64,000 nucleotides of DNA. Origin: Bradyrhizobium archetypum (GTDB lineage: Bacteria > Pseudomonadota > Alphaproteobacteria > Rhizobiales > Xanthobacteraceae). The stretch covers positions 124,001-188,000 of the forward strand of contig NZ_JAAVLW010000002.1 of the NCBI RefSeq assembly GCF_013114835.1, in the 5' to 3' direction. Numbering within the stretch: position 1 is the stretch's first letter; each line of letters begins with the position of its first letter. The notes under the pieces are model-generated. The model saw only the letters and a program-made list of their open reading frames with translations. It had not been told where the DNA came from and did not search any database. Of this stretch, positions 28,258-36,621 are shown piece after piece. A program made the translations under genes and the position numbers.

Positions 28258-29231
28258 CGATTCGAGCCGTCGGTGCCGGTGCGAACCGCCGGCGCGGTAC
28301 CCGGCTGCACCGCGGGACGGGTTTGCGAGCTCGCCGCACGCGCACGGTGACGTTCGTCGTCGTACAGCGCGGCGCGATATTTGGCGCGGGTGACTGCCAT
28401 GGTCGAGCCGCGCCACGCGGCTACCATCACGAGTGCGGATCGTTCGCTCAGACGGTCGTAAAGTCGCGACAGGCGATAGACGTTGTGCACCGACGAACCG
28501 AATTCCGGATTGAGGAACAGCAGCACGCGCTGGAATATCTCGCTCGGCATGTCGAGCGCTTTCGCCGCGCATGCCAGCGGTTCGCCGCCGGGATCGTCCA
28601 CGACCTGCGCTGCGATCCGCTGCGGCAGGATCAGCGCCTCGCCGAGTTCGAGCGTGAAGTTTTCGGCGTCCTCGGCGAACGCGGCCATCTCCAGGATATG
28701 GAGCGCGCGGGCGGCGCGGGCTGCGGGAATGCGCGGCGAGGCTTTCAGCGGCGTGTCGGCGAGATTGTGCAGGATCAGCGCGCGTTCGCTGGCGCCGGCC
28801 GCGAAGAACATGTCGGTGATTTCGGCGGCATCATTGGGCCGCATCGACAGAGTGGAGGCCATCCGCAGCTGCGCCTCGGTCGGCGCCTTCACCGCCGGCA
28901 CGTCGGCCGCAGCCGCGGTAATCGCAGCGGCGAGCGGCAGCGGCCGATCGGGATGTGAAGGCCGCAACCCGAGTTTGACCATGATCTCGGCCGGCGTTGC
29001 CGGATAGATGGCGAGCCGCGCCCGCACCGCGGCACGGGTGGCGTCGTCGACCTGATCGATCAGGCGGGACGTCAGTTCGACGAACTGCCGTTCCTCATCC
29101 GCCGAATGGGCGCTGGCCTGGACGTAAAGATCGGTCAGCACGCGCAGCAAGGTCGGCCTGATATCGACGCCCTCGCGCCGCGAGAGCGTCATCAGCCCGT
29201 CGAAACCCGGAAACAATGGAGCTGCTGTCAT
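28254..29231 (-). CDS. DUF2336 family protein
   Basis: The 325-residue protein is almost wholly alpha-helical with HEAT-like repeats (DDATRAAVRARLAIYPATPAEIMVKLG; DAAEITDMFFAAGASERALILHNL), the pattern of DUF2336, a family common in alphaproteobacteria and of unknown function. The C-terminal 40 residues are disordered and Ala/Pro/Thr-rich. A perfect TTAA-N7-TTAA site (29284-29298) lies 53 bp ahead of the ATG, suggesting CtrA control. It converges on DUF1491. Confidence 0.83.
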   Translation of the reverse strand: MTAAPLFPGFDGLMTLSRREGVDIRPTLLRVLTDLYVQASAHSADEERQFVELTSRLIDQVDDATRAAVRARLAIYPATPAEIMVKLGLRPSHPDRPLPLAAAITAAAADVPAVKAPTEAQLRMASTLSMRPNDAAEITDMFFAAGASERALILHNLADTPLKASPRIPAARAARALHILEMAAFAEDAENFTLELGEALILPQRIAAQVVDDPGGEPLACAAKALDMPSEIFQRVLLFLNPEFGSSVHNVYRLSRLYDRLSERSALVMVAAWRGSTMAVTRAKYRAALYDDERHRARAASSQTRPAVQPGTAPAVRTGTDGSNR

Positions 29232-29283
29232 GTCAGGTGTACGCGACTTCGGTAATCCTTCGCGTCAGCCTACGCAGGGCGTT

Positions 29284-29298
29284 TTAAGAGTTGGTTAA
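29284..29298. promoter_or_regulatory. Putative CtrA binding site upstream of DUF2336 gene
   Basis: TTAAGAGTTGGTTAA is a perfect TTAA-N7-TTAA, the CtrA full-site consensus, 53 bp upstream of the DUF2336 start codon in a GC-rich genome where TTAA is rare. Assignment is by motif only. Confidence 0.6.
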
Positions 29299-29386
29299 GG
29301 AAAATAGCCCCTGAAGAAATCCGATAAAATGCGAGTATTCGGAGAGGTATGGACCCCGAAACCCGTAACTGTACCGGCTATGCAAA

Positions 29387-29401
29387 TTAAGAAGCCGTTA
29401 A
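29387..29401. promoter_or_regulatory. Putative CtrA binding site upstream of small ORF/lipoprotein genes
   Basis: TTAAGAAGCCGTTAA is a second perfect TTAA-N7-TTAA, followed by CC, 73 bp upstream of the ATG at 29474. Two full sites within 118 bp in one divergent promoter region are unlikely by chance. Confidence 0.6.
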
Positions 29402-29473
29402 CCACGTTCTGCTCTGAATAATGGCATGTCGCTGGCCTGATCGCGTCCGTGCGGCAACCAGAGAGAACGGAAT

Positions 29474-29674
29474 ATGGGCACCATCATTGAATTTCCGGCG
29501 GATGCGGCCTCGCGGCGGCCGGGCTCAGCTATGGATGGCGCTCCACGCGATGGCCTGGGAACCGTGCTGATCCTTCCCGTTGTCCGCATCGAACGCGAAG
29601 GCGGCGGAACCGGCGACGGACGCGGGCCGGAAGAGGGGACGGCGCCTGGTCGCCGTCGCCGTCGGCGCCCCTGA
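29474..29674 (+). CDS. Small hypothetical protein
   Basis: The 66-residue ORF begins MGTIIEFPADAASRRPG after GAGAGAACGGAAT, contains a hydrophobic VLILPVVRIE stretch and ends with a run of Arg (GRRRRRRP). It has no signal peptide or recognised domain. Support comes from the ribosome-site-like leader, the CtrA-type motif upstream and its position 16 bp before a lipoprotein gene; coding status is plausible rather than certain. Confidence 0.5.
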   Translation: MGTIIEFPADAASRRPGSAMDGAPRDGLGTVLILPVVRIEREGGGTGDGRGPEEGTAPGRRRRRRP

Positions 29675-29690
29675 ACGACGGACGTTTGAC

Positions 29691-30461
29691 ATGCCGGAGA
29701 CGTGCCTCCCGATCCGGACCACCGGGCTTCGGTCACTCGCGGCTCTCATACTCGTGGCAGGTGCTGCGCTCGGCGGCTGCAGCGGCGGCGATTTCGGCCG
29801 CACCCGCGCCGACATGCGCAACGACGACATGCACCGCTGGCTGGGCGCCGAGGCGACCGCCAGCGTCGGCCTAAAGCACTCGCACTTCCAGCTCACCGAA
29901 AACGAGCGCCAGCTTCGCGATCTCGCCTATCCGCTGATCGAACCGCCGCATTCGCGGCCGGCCTGGAAAAGCGTGTTCGGCGATTATCAGCCGCTGCCCT
30001 CGCCATGGCGGCAGAAGGTGGTGTTCGATCGCACCACCTATGGACGCGCCTTGATCGACGAGCCGCACCGCTCGCACACCTCGCGCTATCAGCAGTTGAT
30101 CGAGGACGTCCGCAACGACATCACGCGTTTCGAGCCGTTCTTTGCCTCGGCCGTGCGCGTCATCGAACTCGACCGCAAGCGCAGCGCCAGCCTGAAGATG
30201 GTGTCGGAACTGTCGCCGCGCGAACAGGCCGATGCGATCGCCCGCATGGAAGAGAACACGCTGATTGTGCAATGGGTCCAGCAATGCCTGGAGCAGCGCA
30301 TTTCTTCCTATCGCTGGGCGCTGGAGCGGCTGGTGATCCAGGCGCCCGATGGCATCGCCGCCGATGCCGATCGCCTGATCGGCGAACTCGCCGCGCAAAC
30401 CGCCAACCCGCCGGTCACTTCGCAGCCCGTGATCGGGCGTGCGGTGACGGTAAAGGGCTGA
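29691..30461 (+). CDS. Putative lipoprotein of unknown function
   Basis: The 256-residue protein has a lipoprotein signal: hydrophobic LAALILVAGAALGGC with the lipobox Cys followed by SGG. The mature part is helical and charged (ENERQLRDLAYPLIEPPHSR; RYQQLIEDVRNDITRFEPFF; LIVQWVQQCLEQRISSYRWALERL), suggesting a coiled periplasmic domain. I do not recognise a family. ATG 29691 gives the signal sequence directly; longer readings are not signal-like. It is likely co-transcribed with the small ORF 16 bp upstream under the CtrA-type site. Confidence 0.75.
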   Translation: MPETCLPIRTTGLRSLAALILVAGAALGGCSGGDFGRTRADMRNDDMHRWLGAEATASVGLKHSHFQLTENERQLRDLAYPLIEPPHSRPAWKSVFGDYQPLPSPWRQKVVFDRTTYGRALIDEPHRSHTSRYQQLIEDVRNDITRFEPFFASAVRVIELDRKRSASLKMVSELSPREQADAIARMEENTLIVQWVQQCLEQRISSYRWALERLVIQAPDGIAADADRLIGELAAQTANPPVTSQPVIGRAVTVKG

Positions 30462-30833
30462 ACCAGGACGTTACTCATACATCTGGAAAGAGCCATGCGT
30501 TGAGCGTTGTCCGGATTTCGGCTCGGAAGCGGACATCTGGGCCGACCCTCAGCGAGTCAGCTTTGGGCTGAGGCAGCTGTAACCAGCTCAATCCATCGAC
30601 ATACGCGGGCAGACGGTGTGACATGCATTTGCTTGGCAGCGGCTGCGAAGCCGCCAAGGTCGGCGGCGCGAACGACCATTTCCAACCGCCGAATCTTGTC
30701 CATCGCCCCTCCTGCAAACGTCAGGCCAAGGCTACATACATGAGTAATTCGCACGATTGAAGTGAGAGGAAAGCATGAATCCCGCGGCCCAATGCGGAGT
30801 AAGCTTTCCGACATCCTGATGAAGGAATAGTCG
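30462..30833. other. Intergenic region with a decayed regulator
   Basis: These 372 bases lie between the lipoprotein gene and the esterase gene. They contain the LysR-type N-terminal remnant at 30557-30703 on the minus strand and the esterase promoter to its right (30704-30833). No other structure is evident. Confidence 0.6.
30557..30703 (-). pseudogene. Truncated LysR-family regulator remnant
   Basis: A strong ribosome site GCAGGAGGGGCG precedes ATG 30703, which opens MDKIRRLEMVVRAADLGGFA followed by AAAKQMHVTPSA, the start of a LysR helix-turn-helix (normally continuing VS-x-x-I-x-x-LE). Here the reading diverges after TPSA into RVCRWIELVTAASAQS and stops at 48 residues, with no effector domain in any frame. 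It is divergent from the esterase gene 130 bp away, the usual LysR geometry, so a regulator of that gene appears to have been lost. Confidence 0.65.
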
Positions 30834-31772
30834 ATGCGCAATTTTTTAGCCTTACTCCTCATCCTGATGTCGGCCAACGCAGTAGCCGGCGAACTGCCTC
30901 AAGAAATCAGGGAGGCGATCCGGAAGATCGGACCTGTCATCAACGCTCCGGAGACCGCGAAACTCCTGGCGCCATTGCAACGGAAGGAGCCCTATGCCGG
31001 CGTAACCGTCGCGCGCGACGAACGGTACGGAGCAGACGAGCGCAATCGCCTTGATGTGTTCCGGCCCAATGATCGCTCCTCCAAGCTTCCAGTATTGCTG
31101 TTCGTTCACGGAGGCGCATATGAGAGGGGCGACAAGCGAGCGGCCGGCAGCCCGTTCTACGACAACGTCATGCTATGGGCCATCGAGCATCAGATGGTGG
31201 GCGTGAACATGACGTACCGTCTAGCGCCGGCAAATCCCTGGCCCGCCGCGGTCAAGGACATCGGATCGGCGGTCGCATGGACGCGTGCCAACATTGCTCA
31301 ATTTGGAGGGGACCCCGATCGGATTATCCTGATGGGACATTCGGCCGGCGCCACCCACGTTTCATCCTATCTGGCCCATCCCGAGATCAACAGCGACGAT
31401 CCCGTCGGCGCCGGGGCCATTCTCATTTCCGGCACGTACGAGCTCAAGCCCGAGATCGAAGTGCCGGGTCAGCGATCATATTTCGGTTCCGATACGTCGT
31501 TGTGGCCGGTACGGTCATCCATCGGCGGCCTGACCAAGATGAAAATTCCGCTCCTTGTCGCTCATGGAGAGCTGGATGTCCCGTACTACATCAGCCAGGC
31601 TGATACGCTGAAGGACCGCCTGTGCAACGAAAGCAGATGCCCAAGCTTCGCAGTCCTCACCGGCCAAAGCCACATGTCGGAGATTTATGGACTGAACACG
31701 ATGGATACGTCGCTCTCCGAGCCGATGCAGTTGTTTATCAAGTCGTTGGCTAAGACGGCGGCGTCAAATTAA
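30834..31772 (+). CDS. Secreted alpha/beta-hydrolase (carboxylesterase, HSL/BD-FAE-like)
   Basis: The 312-residue protein has a signal peptide (MRNFLALLLILMSANAVAG) and an alpha/beta-hydrolase core: oxyanion motif LLFVHGGAYERGD, nucleophile Ser in MGHSAGATHV, the acid in VAHGELDVPYY and the catalytic His in TGQSHMSEI. This resembles hormone-sensitive-lipase/arylformamidase-like esterases acting in the periplasm. AAGGAAT lies just upstream of the ATG. The adjacent divergent LysR is only a remnant, so its control may now be constitutive or altered. Confidence 0.85.
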   Translation: MRNFLALLLILMSANAVAGELPQEIREAIRKIGPVINAPETAKLLAPLQRKEPYAGVTVARDERYGADERNRLDVFRPNDRSSKLPVLLFVHGGAYERGDKRAAGSPFYDNVMLWAIEHQMVGVNMTYRLAPANPWPAAVKDIGSAVAWTRANIAQFGGDPDRIILMGHSAGATHVSSYLAHPEINSDDPVGAGAILISGTYELKPEIEVPGQRSYFGSDTSLWPVRSSIGGLTKMKIPLLVAHGELDVPYYISQADTLKDRLCNESRCPSFAVLTGQSHMSEIYGLNTMDTSLSEPMQLFIKSLAKTAASN

Positions 31773-31841
31773 TGCCAGTTGCCCGGCAGTACAAAAACAA
31801 GAAAGGCAGACTTTTCGTGTCGGCCCACAGCAGCCCGTAAT

Positions 31842-32459
31842 TCAGCGCTTGCCCTTCGAGGCAGGCGTGGGGGCCGGCGCAGGCGGCGGCTCGGGCTGCT
31901 TGGCCGGCGGCGGCTCGGTCTCCACGGTGCAGCGCGACGCGGCGAGCGAGGCCTGCGCCTGCGGCATCAGGCCGGGCTCCGGGGCGAGGGCCTTCAGCAC
32001 GATCAGGCCGGTCGTGCTGGGGGAGTCGATGATCAGCCGGTCGGCGGCGGTGACTTCCTCGTCCTCCGGCAGCGCGGAATGCTGCTCTTCCGTCATCAGG
32101 TCGAGCTCGATCACCTTGCGGCCGGCCGAGCGGTCGTTGATGGCGTAGTAGGCGACCTCGTTGCGGGTGTAGAACGACACCGAGGTATAGGCTTGGCTGA
32201 CCGGCACCGTCAGCTTGAGCGGGCCGCCGGAGAGATCATAGCGGCAGATCGCGACCGCGAAGGCCGGGTCCATGAACGGCATCGGCGCATTGTTCGGCTC
32301 TGGGAGCGGCAGCGCCGTGACGGCGTTCTCCTTGGTCATCGGCGTCAGCCGCGAATAGGCGTCTTGCGTCGCGATGCGCGGCAGCGCCAGCACGCTGACG
32401 AGATGCACCACGCCGCCCAGCAGCACGCCCGCGATGATGGTGAAGGCCAGCCGGATCAT
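31842..32459 (-). CDS. DUF1254 domain protein
   Basis: The 205-residue protein has an N-terminal membrane/signal helix (IRLAFTIIAGVLLGGVVHLVSVLAL) and a beta-rich domain with FMDPAFAVAICRYDLSGGPL and YTSVSFYTRNEVAYYAINDR, a short version of DUF1254. A Pro-rich C-terminal tail (TEPPPAKQPEPPPAPAPTP) ends the protein. Its ATG overlaps the upstream DUF1214 gene by 4 bp, so the pair is translated together; DUF1254 and DUF1214 are often fused, here they are split. Function unknown, probably periplasmic. Confidence 0.82.
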   Translation of the reverse strand: MIRLAFTIIAGVLLGGVVHLVSVLALPRIATQDAYSRLTPMTKENAVTALPLPEPNNAPMPFMDPAFAVAICRYDLSGGPLKLTVPVSQAYTSVSFYTRNEVAYYAINDRSAGRKVIELDLMTEEQHSALPEDEEVTAADRLIIDSPSTTGLIVLKALAPEPGLMPQAQASLAASRCTVETEPPPAKQPEPPPAPAPTPASKGKR

Positions 32460-33034
32460 GGGCAGTTCACCGTGGTGATGGCGGGCATCGGCGCGTCGCG
32501 CTGCGTCCGCGTCGCGACGCCCACCGGCGTATCATAGAGCCGCAGCATCAGCGTGTACCGCTCGATGCCGCCGGTCGGCAGCCAGTTGCCGGCGCGGGAG
32601 CGCGCCGCGACGCGGATCTCGAATGCGCCATCGGAGCCGCGCACGATCTCCTGGCTGGTGAAGCCGTAGCGCTGCAGCGAATTGGCAACCAGGTGTCCTT
32701 TGCGGTCGAACAGCGTCAGCGTCCAGAACCGGGCCGCCGGCGTCACCCCGCTGACGACCACGTCACAGCGCCCGTCGAGCGGTTTCTTCTTGTCATCGGT
32801 AGTGGCGGTGAAGGCGATGCCGTCGCCGGTGCCGATCGGCAATTCGCCGCTGCGGGCGATCGAGGCGCGCGAATAGGGATCGATCTCGGAAGAGCCGGCC
32901 TTGGGCCGGGCGGTCCAGGCGCCGATCGTGAGCGTGCCGAGATCAGTGCCGCGCGTCGACGTCACATAGGTCGAGCCGAGGCCGACGGCCGCGGCAAGCG
33001 CCAACGCCAGCAGGGTGATGAAGATCAGCCGCAC
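32456..33034 (-). CDS. DUF1214 domain protein
   Basis: The 192-residue protein has an N-terminal membrane anchor (LIFITLLALALAAAVGLGS) and the DUF1214 core: IDPYSRASIARSGELPIGTG, FWTLTLFDRKGHLVANSLQR, the SRAGNWLPTGG motif and YTLMLRLYDTP at the C-terminus. It is the first gene of the DUF1214-DUF1254 pair (4-bp overlap). The intergenic region upstream (33035-33186) is occupied by an imperfect palindrome. No enzymatic role is known. Confidence 0.85.
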   Translation of the reverse strand: MRLIFITLLALALAAAVGLGSTYVTSTRGTDLGTLTIGAWTARPKAGSSEIDPYSRASIARSGELPIGTGDGIAFTATTDDKKKPLDGRCDVVVSGVTPAARFWTLTLFDRKGHLVANSLQRYGFTSQEIVRGSDGAFEIRVAARSRAGNWLPTGGIERYTLMLRLYDTPVGVATRTQRDAPMPAITTVNCP

Positions 33035-33057
33035 GGGCCGGTGCTCCGCAATCTCAC

Positions 33058-33184
33058 GGCATCAGATTCCGGTTGAACCGGCTTCATTCGAAACCTGAAG
33101 CGTTTCGGTTCGCCTGAGCAAGTCAGGGCGGACGCTTCGCATCTGTTCCGAAGAGCACCGGTTAACATTCTGCCGGATCATGCC
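33058..33184. repeat. Imperfect nested palindrome filling an intergenic gap
   Basis: The ends (GGCATCAGATTCCGG near 33058 and its counterpart CCGGATCATGCC ending at 33184) are partial reverse complements. Inside, GAAGCGT (33097-33103) pairs with ACGCTTC (33132-33138), and CCGGTT-G-AACCGG (33069-33081) is a short perfect palindrome. This resembles a degenerate rhizobial palindromic element. It may end the PBP transcript. Confidence 0.45.
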
Positions 33185-33186
33185 TT

Positions 33187-35475
33187 TTAATTCTTCCGCT
33201 GGGCCGGCGGCGCAGCCTGTTCGCCAGCGGCCGCGACATGGTTCTCCGGAAAAGCCAGCGCGCCTGATGTGACCGGCTTGGCGGGCTGCTTCTGGTCGTT
33301 GGACGAGGTCTTGCCCGCGGCCTTGCCGGCCTCGTCGAGCAGTCGCTCGACACGCACCAGAATATCCGCGCCACGCTTGGTCAATACCGGCGGCGGTCCC
33401 GGCTTGGTCTCCAACACCCGCGCCGCGCCGGCGCCTGCGACGTTGGCGGGCTGCGCGGGCTGCGGCAGTTTCGTGCCCATGCCGATGCCGGGGATTTCCT
33501 TCACCTCGACGCCTTGGTGCGCGACCACCATGATGTCGTGCCAGGTCTGCGCCGGCAGCGAACCGCCGGTCATGCGGTTGGTCGGCGAATAGTCGTCATT
33601 GCCGTACCAGACCGCGCAGGTGAAGTTGCCGGTATAGCCGACGAACCAGGCGTCGCGGTAGGCATTGGTGGTGCCGGTCTTGCCCGCGGTCGGAATGCCG
33701 TCGAGCGCGGCGCGGCGGGCGGTGCCTTCGCTGACGACATGGCTCATCATCTCCGCCATGTCGGCGGCGACGGAGGCCGGAATCGCCTGCACCGGCTTCT
33801 TGCCGTCGCGATCGAAGCGCCAAACCAGGTCGCCGGCGCCGGTGCGCACTTCCAGCACCGCGTGAGGTTTCGGCGCCTTGCCCTTGTTCGGGAAAGTCGC
33901 ATAAGCGACCGCGTGTTCGAGCACGGTAACTTCGTCGGAGCCGATCGGCATCGACGGCGTATCCGGTAGCGGGGCGGTGAGGCCGAAGCGGCGTGCCACC
34001 TCGGTAATCTTCGCACGGCCGGCCTTGGCGGGGTTCGGCGATTTGCCGCCGAGCGCAATCGACAGCTTCACCGGCACGACGTTGATCGAGCGGGTGATCG
34101 CCTGAGTCAGCGTCACCGAGCCGGAATAGGAATGGCCATAGTTCTGCGGGCACCAGTTGCCGATGCAGACCGGGCCGTCGACCACGATCGAGGTCGGCTT
34201 GTACCCGTTCAGAAGCGCCGTGGTGTAGACGTAGGGCTTGAACGAGGAACCCGGCTGCCGGTAGGCGTCGGTCGCGCGGTTGAACTGGCTCGCGCCATAG
34301 TCCCGTCCGCCCACCATGGCTCGGACGCCGCCATCGAGGTCGGCCACGACCACCGATGCCTGGGTCGCGTGATAATCGCGGCCGAACTGGCGGAGCTGGT
34401 TCTCGACCGTATCCTCGGCGGCGCGCTGCACGTTCATGTCGATCGCGGTGCGGACCACGAAGACGCGCTCGGTATAGGATTTCGGGAACGTATCGACCAG
34501 CTTGCGCATCTCGTCGAAGGCGTAGTCGAGATAGTAGTTCGGTGAGTTCTCGTCGCGGCGGTCGACGGCAACCGCCGGGTTGCGGCGGGCACCAAACACC
34601 TGGCCCTCGGTCATGAAGCCGGCATCGACGAGGTTATCGAGCACGACGTTGGCGCGGGCGCGGGCGGCGGGCAGGTTGATGTGCGGAGCGTACTTGGTCG
34701 GCGCCTTGAACAGGCCGGCGAGCATGGCGGATTCCGCCAGATTGACGTCGCGCGCCGACTTGTTGAAGTAGAAATGCGCCGCGCCGTCGACGCCGAAGGT
34801 GCCGCCGCCCATATAGGCGCGATCGAGATAGAGCTTCAGGATTTCGTTCTTGGTCAGCCGCGTCTCGAGCCAGATCGCTAGGAACGCTTCCTTCACCTTG
34901 CGCTCGATGGTGCGCTCGTTGTTGAGGAACAGGTTCTTTGCGAGCTGCTGGGTAATCGACGAACCGCCCTGGCGGACGCCGCCGGCCTGCGCGTTGGTGA
35001 CGAGCGCGCGCGCCAGGCCTGGAAAGTCGATGCCGAAATGATCGTAGAAGCGGCGGTCTTCGGTGGCGAGCGTCGCCTTAATCAGGTTATCGGGAAAGTC
35101 TTCGAGCGGAATCGAATCGTTGTGCTTGATGCCGCGGCTGCCGATCGGATTGCCGTAGCGGTCCAGGAACGACACCGCGAGATCCGATTTCTTCAGCCAG
35201 TCGTCGTCAGCTGTTTCGCGAAACGCCGGGATAGCCAGTGCCAGCATCATGATCAGGCCGCCGAGCCCGAGCGTAGCAGCCTCCGAAAACGGCTCGATGA
35301 AGACCCAGCGCTTCCAGCGGCCGACATAGAATCGGTCCATGAAGGTGGAGTAGCGCTCGTACAGCTCGCGCAGGCCCTTGCCCGACGAGAACAGGGTCGA
35401 GTCGATGCGCGCGTCCAGATCCAGAAAGAAGTTCCGGATCTTCTGCTTCAAATCTGGAGGTACGATCTGGCGCAC
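33187..35475 (-). CDS. Class A penicillin-binding protein (PBP1A-type glycosyltransferase/transpeptidase)
   Basis: The 762-residue bifunctional wall synthase has one membrane helix near residues 70-90 (LGLGGLIMMLALAIPAF), the GT51 domain with catalytic Glu in ATEDRRFYDHFGID (about residue 138) and RQGGSSITQQLAKNLFL, and the transpeptidase domain with SxxK in PGSSFKPYVY (Ser about 411), a SIN motif, and KTGTT (about 599). A Pro/Ala-rich C-terminal tail follows. The GTG start at 35475 abuts a long hairpin element and lacks a clear ribosome site, so the true start or its expression may have been affected; the next in-frame ATG is about 45 codons in. Confidence 0.93.
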   Translation of the reverse strand: MRQIVPPDLKQKIRNFFLDLDARIDSTLFSSGKGLRELYERYSTFMDRFYVGRWKRWVFIEPFSEAATLGLGGLIMMLALAIPAFRETADDDWLKKSDLAVSFLDRYGNPIGSRGIKHNDSIPLEDFPDNLIKATLATEDRRFYDHFGIDFPGLARALVTNAQAGGVRQGGSSITQQLAKNLFLNNERTIERKVKEAFLAIWLETRLTKNEILKLYLDRAYMGGGTFGVDGAAHFYFNKSARDVNLAESAMLAGLFKAPTKYAPHINLPAARARANVVLDNLVDAGFMTEGQVFGARRNPAVAVDRRDENSPNYYLDYAFDEMRKLVDTFPKSYTERVFVVRTAIDMNVQRAAEDTVENQLRQFGRDYHATQASVVVADLDGGVRAMVGGRDYGASQFNRATDAYRQPGSSFKPYVYTTALLNGYKPTSIVVDGPVCIGNWCPQNYGHSYSGSVTLTQAITRSINVVPVKLSIALGGKSPNPAKAGRAKITEVARRFGLTAPLPDTPSMPIGSDEVTVLEHAVAYATFPNKGKAPKPHAVLEVRTGAGDLVWRFDRDGKKPVQAIPASVAADMAEMMSHVVSEGTARRAALDGIPTAGKTGTTNAYRDAWFVGYTGNFTCAVWYGNDDYSPTNRMTGGSLPAQTWHDIMVVAHQGVEVKEIPGIGMGTKLPQPAQPANVAGAGAARVLETKPGPPPVLTKRGADILVRVERLLDEAGKAAGKTSSNDQKQPAKPVTSGALAFPENHVAAAGEQAAPPAQRKN

Positions 35476-35549
35476 TAGTGCCCGTTTTCCGCAGTTCGTA
35501 GTACTTTGCCGCGCCCCTTGTACGAACTTCGGAAAACAAAGGGCACTAG
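35475..35549. repeat. Hairpin element A of a tandem CTAGTGCC-bounded pair
   Basis: CTAGTGCCC (35475-35483) pairs perfectly with GGGCACTAG (35541-35549); GTTTTCCGCAGTTCGTA (35484-35500) pairs with 35521-35537 with one mismatch, leaving a 3-base bulge and a 20-base loop. Its left end coincides with the GTG start codon of the penicillin-binding protein gene. Confidence 0.85.
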
Positions 35550-35919
35550 CAAAATTGAGATTCTAGTGCCGCTGTCGATTTGGAGTTCCTGACGGTGCTG
35601 CCGCGGGCGGTACAGGAACTTCAAATCGGCGGCACTAGTACCTTGGTCGGTTCGAAACGCTCGCGCGCGCCCGGCCGGGCGCTGTCGAGACGTCTTGATT
35701 GATGTTGCGGCAAACCCAAGGCGCTTTTAGGACGCTTGGGGACTCGCAATTGTTCTATCCGAGCGGGGACTATAAACCAATGCTCTCGCTCACTATTTTG
35801 GTGGTCAGCCCTAACGCGTTCTAGGCCGTTTGCGCCCGTCCTCGGCCCGCTTGCGCCCTGGTTGGCGGACCCCCTAGAAGGGCTGCAGGCCGAACGTGAC
35901 CCGGAAACCATCGGATTTT
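35476..35919. other. Intergenic region upstream of PBP and YcgN-like genes
   Basis: These 444 bases separate the divergent penicillin-binding protein and YcgN-like genes. The left 163 bases are taken by hairpin elements A and B; the right part (35639-35919) has no repeat or clear product and should carry both promoters. Confidence 0.5.
35563..35638. repeat. Hairpin element B of a tandem CTAGTGCC-bounded pair
   Basis: CTAGTGCCGC (35563-35572) pairs with GCGGCACTAG (35629-35638); after a 3-base bulge, 35576-35591 pairs with 35613-35628 with one mismatch. The ends and the AAGTTC core match element A, while the intervening stem sequence differs but remains paired. It lies 13 bases beyond element A. 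Confidence 0.85.
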
Positions 35920-36435
35920 ATGACCGCACCGTCCAAGCGAGCTTCCGGCCAGGAGGGATTCTTCTGGAAAACCAAGACGTTGGAGGAGATGTCCAACGCC
36001 GAATGGGAAAGCCTGTGCGACGGCTGCGCGCGCTGCTGCCTCGAAAAGCTCGAAGACGAGGATACCGGCAAGATCTACTTCACCCATGTTTCCTGCAAGC
36101 TGCTCGATTCGGGGCTGTGCGCCTGCAAGGACTACCCGAACCGTTCCGACAAGGTGCCGGATTGCGTTCGCCTCACGCCCGAGAACGTCCGCACCCTCAA
36201 CTGGCTGCCGCCGAGTTGCGGCTACAAGCTGGTTGCGGAGGGCCGCGATCTCTATTGGTGGCACCCGCTGATTTCCGGCGACCCCAACACCGTGCATGAA
36301 GCCGGCGTATCCGTGCGCGGCCGGGTGCAAGGCACCGAGGACGAGATTCCCGATGACGATCTCGAAGACCACATCGTGCAATGGCCGGCGCTGTTGCCAA
36401 AGCGGGCGCGCCTGAAAAAGCGGCCCAAGGTCTGA
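35920..36435 (+). CDS. YcgN/UPF0260-family cysteine-cluster protein
   Basis: The 171-residue protein has the YcgN hallmark [18 protein letters not shown] followed by [18 protein letters not shown] and KVPDCVRL, a dense set of Cys arranged to bind a metal cluster (zinc or Fe-S; which is not known). The C-terminal half includes [22 protein letters not shown]0260 proteins are widespread and uncharacterised. ATG 35920 (MTAPSKRAS) was chosen; a GTG at 35896 would add eight residues. Confidence 0.88.
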   Translation: MTAPSKRASGQEGFFWKTKTLEEMSNAEWESLCDGCARCCLEKLEDEDTGKIYFTHVSCKLLDSGLCACKDYPNRSDKVPDCVRLTPENVRTLNWLPPSCGYKLVAEGRDLYWWHPLISGDPNTVHEAGVSVRGRVQGTEDEIPDDDLEDHIVQWPALLPKRARLKKRPKV

Positions 36436-36621
36436 GCGTCAATCGCTGAACTCTCGCGTTGCTTCGGCTGTGAGCGACCACACAGATGCGATGGCGCCTC
36501 CTGCGGGATGCACCCATGCGCGCAAACGTCTGCCGCAGGAGCAATTTGCCCTCTAAGGTGCTGGCCATATGGCGATTCCATCTCAGCGGCGTTGGCCGCG
36601 CAGAACAATATTACGTCCGAC

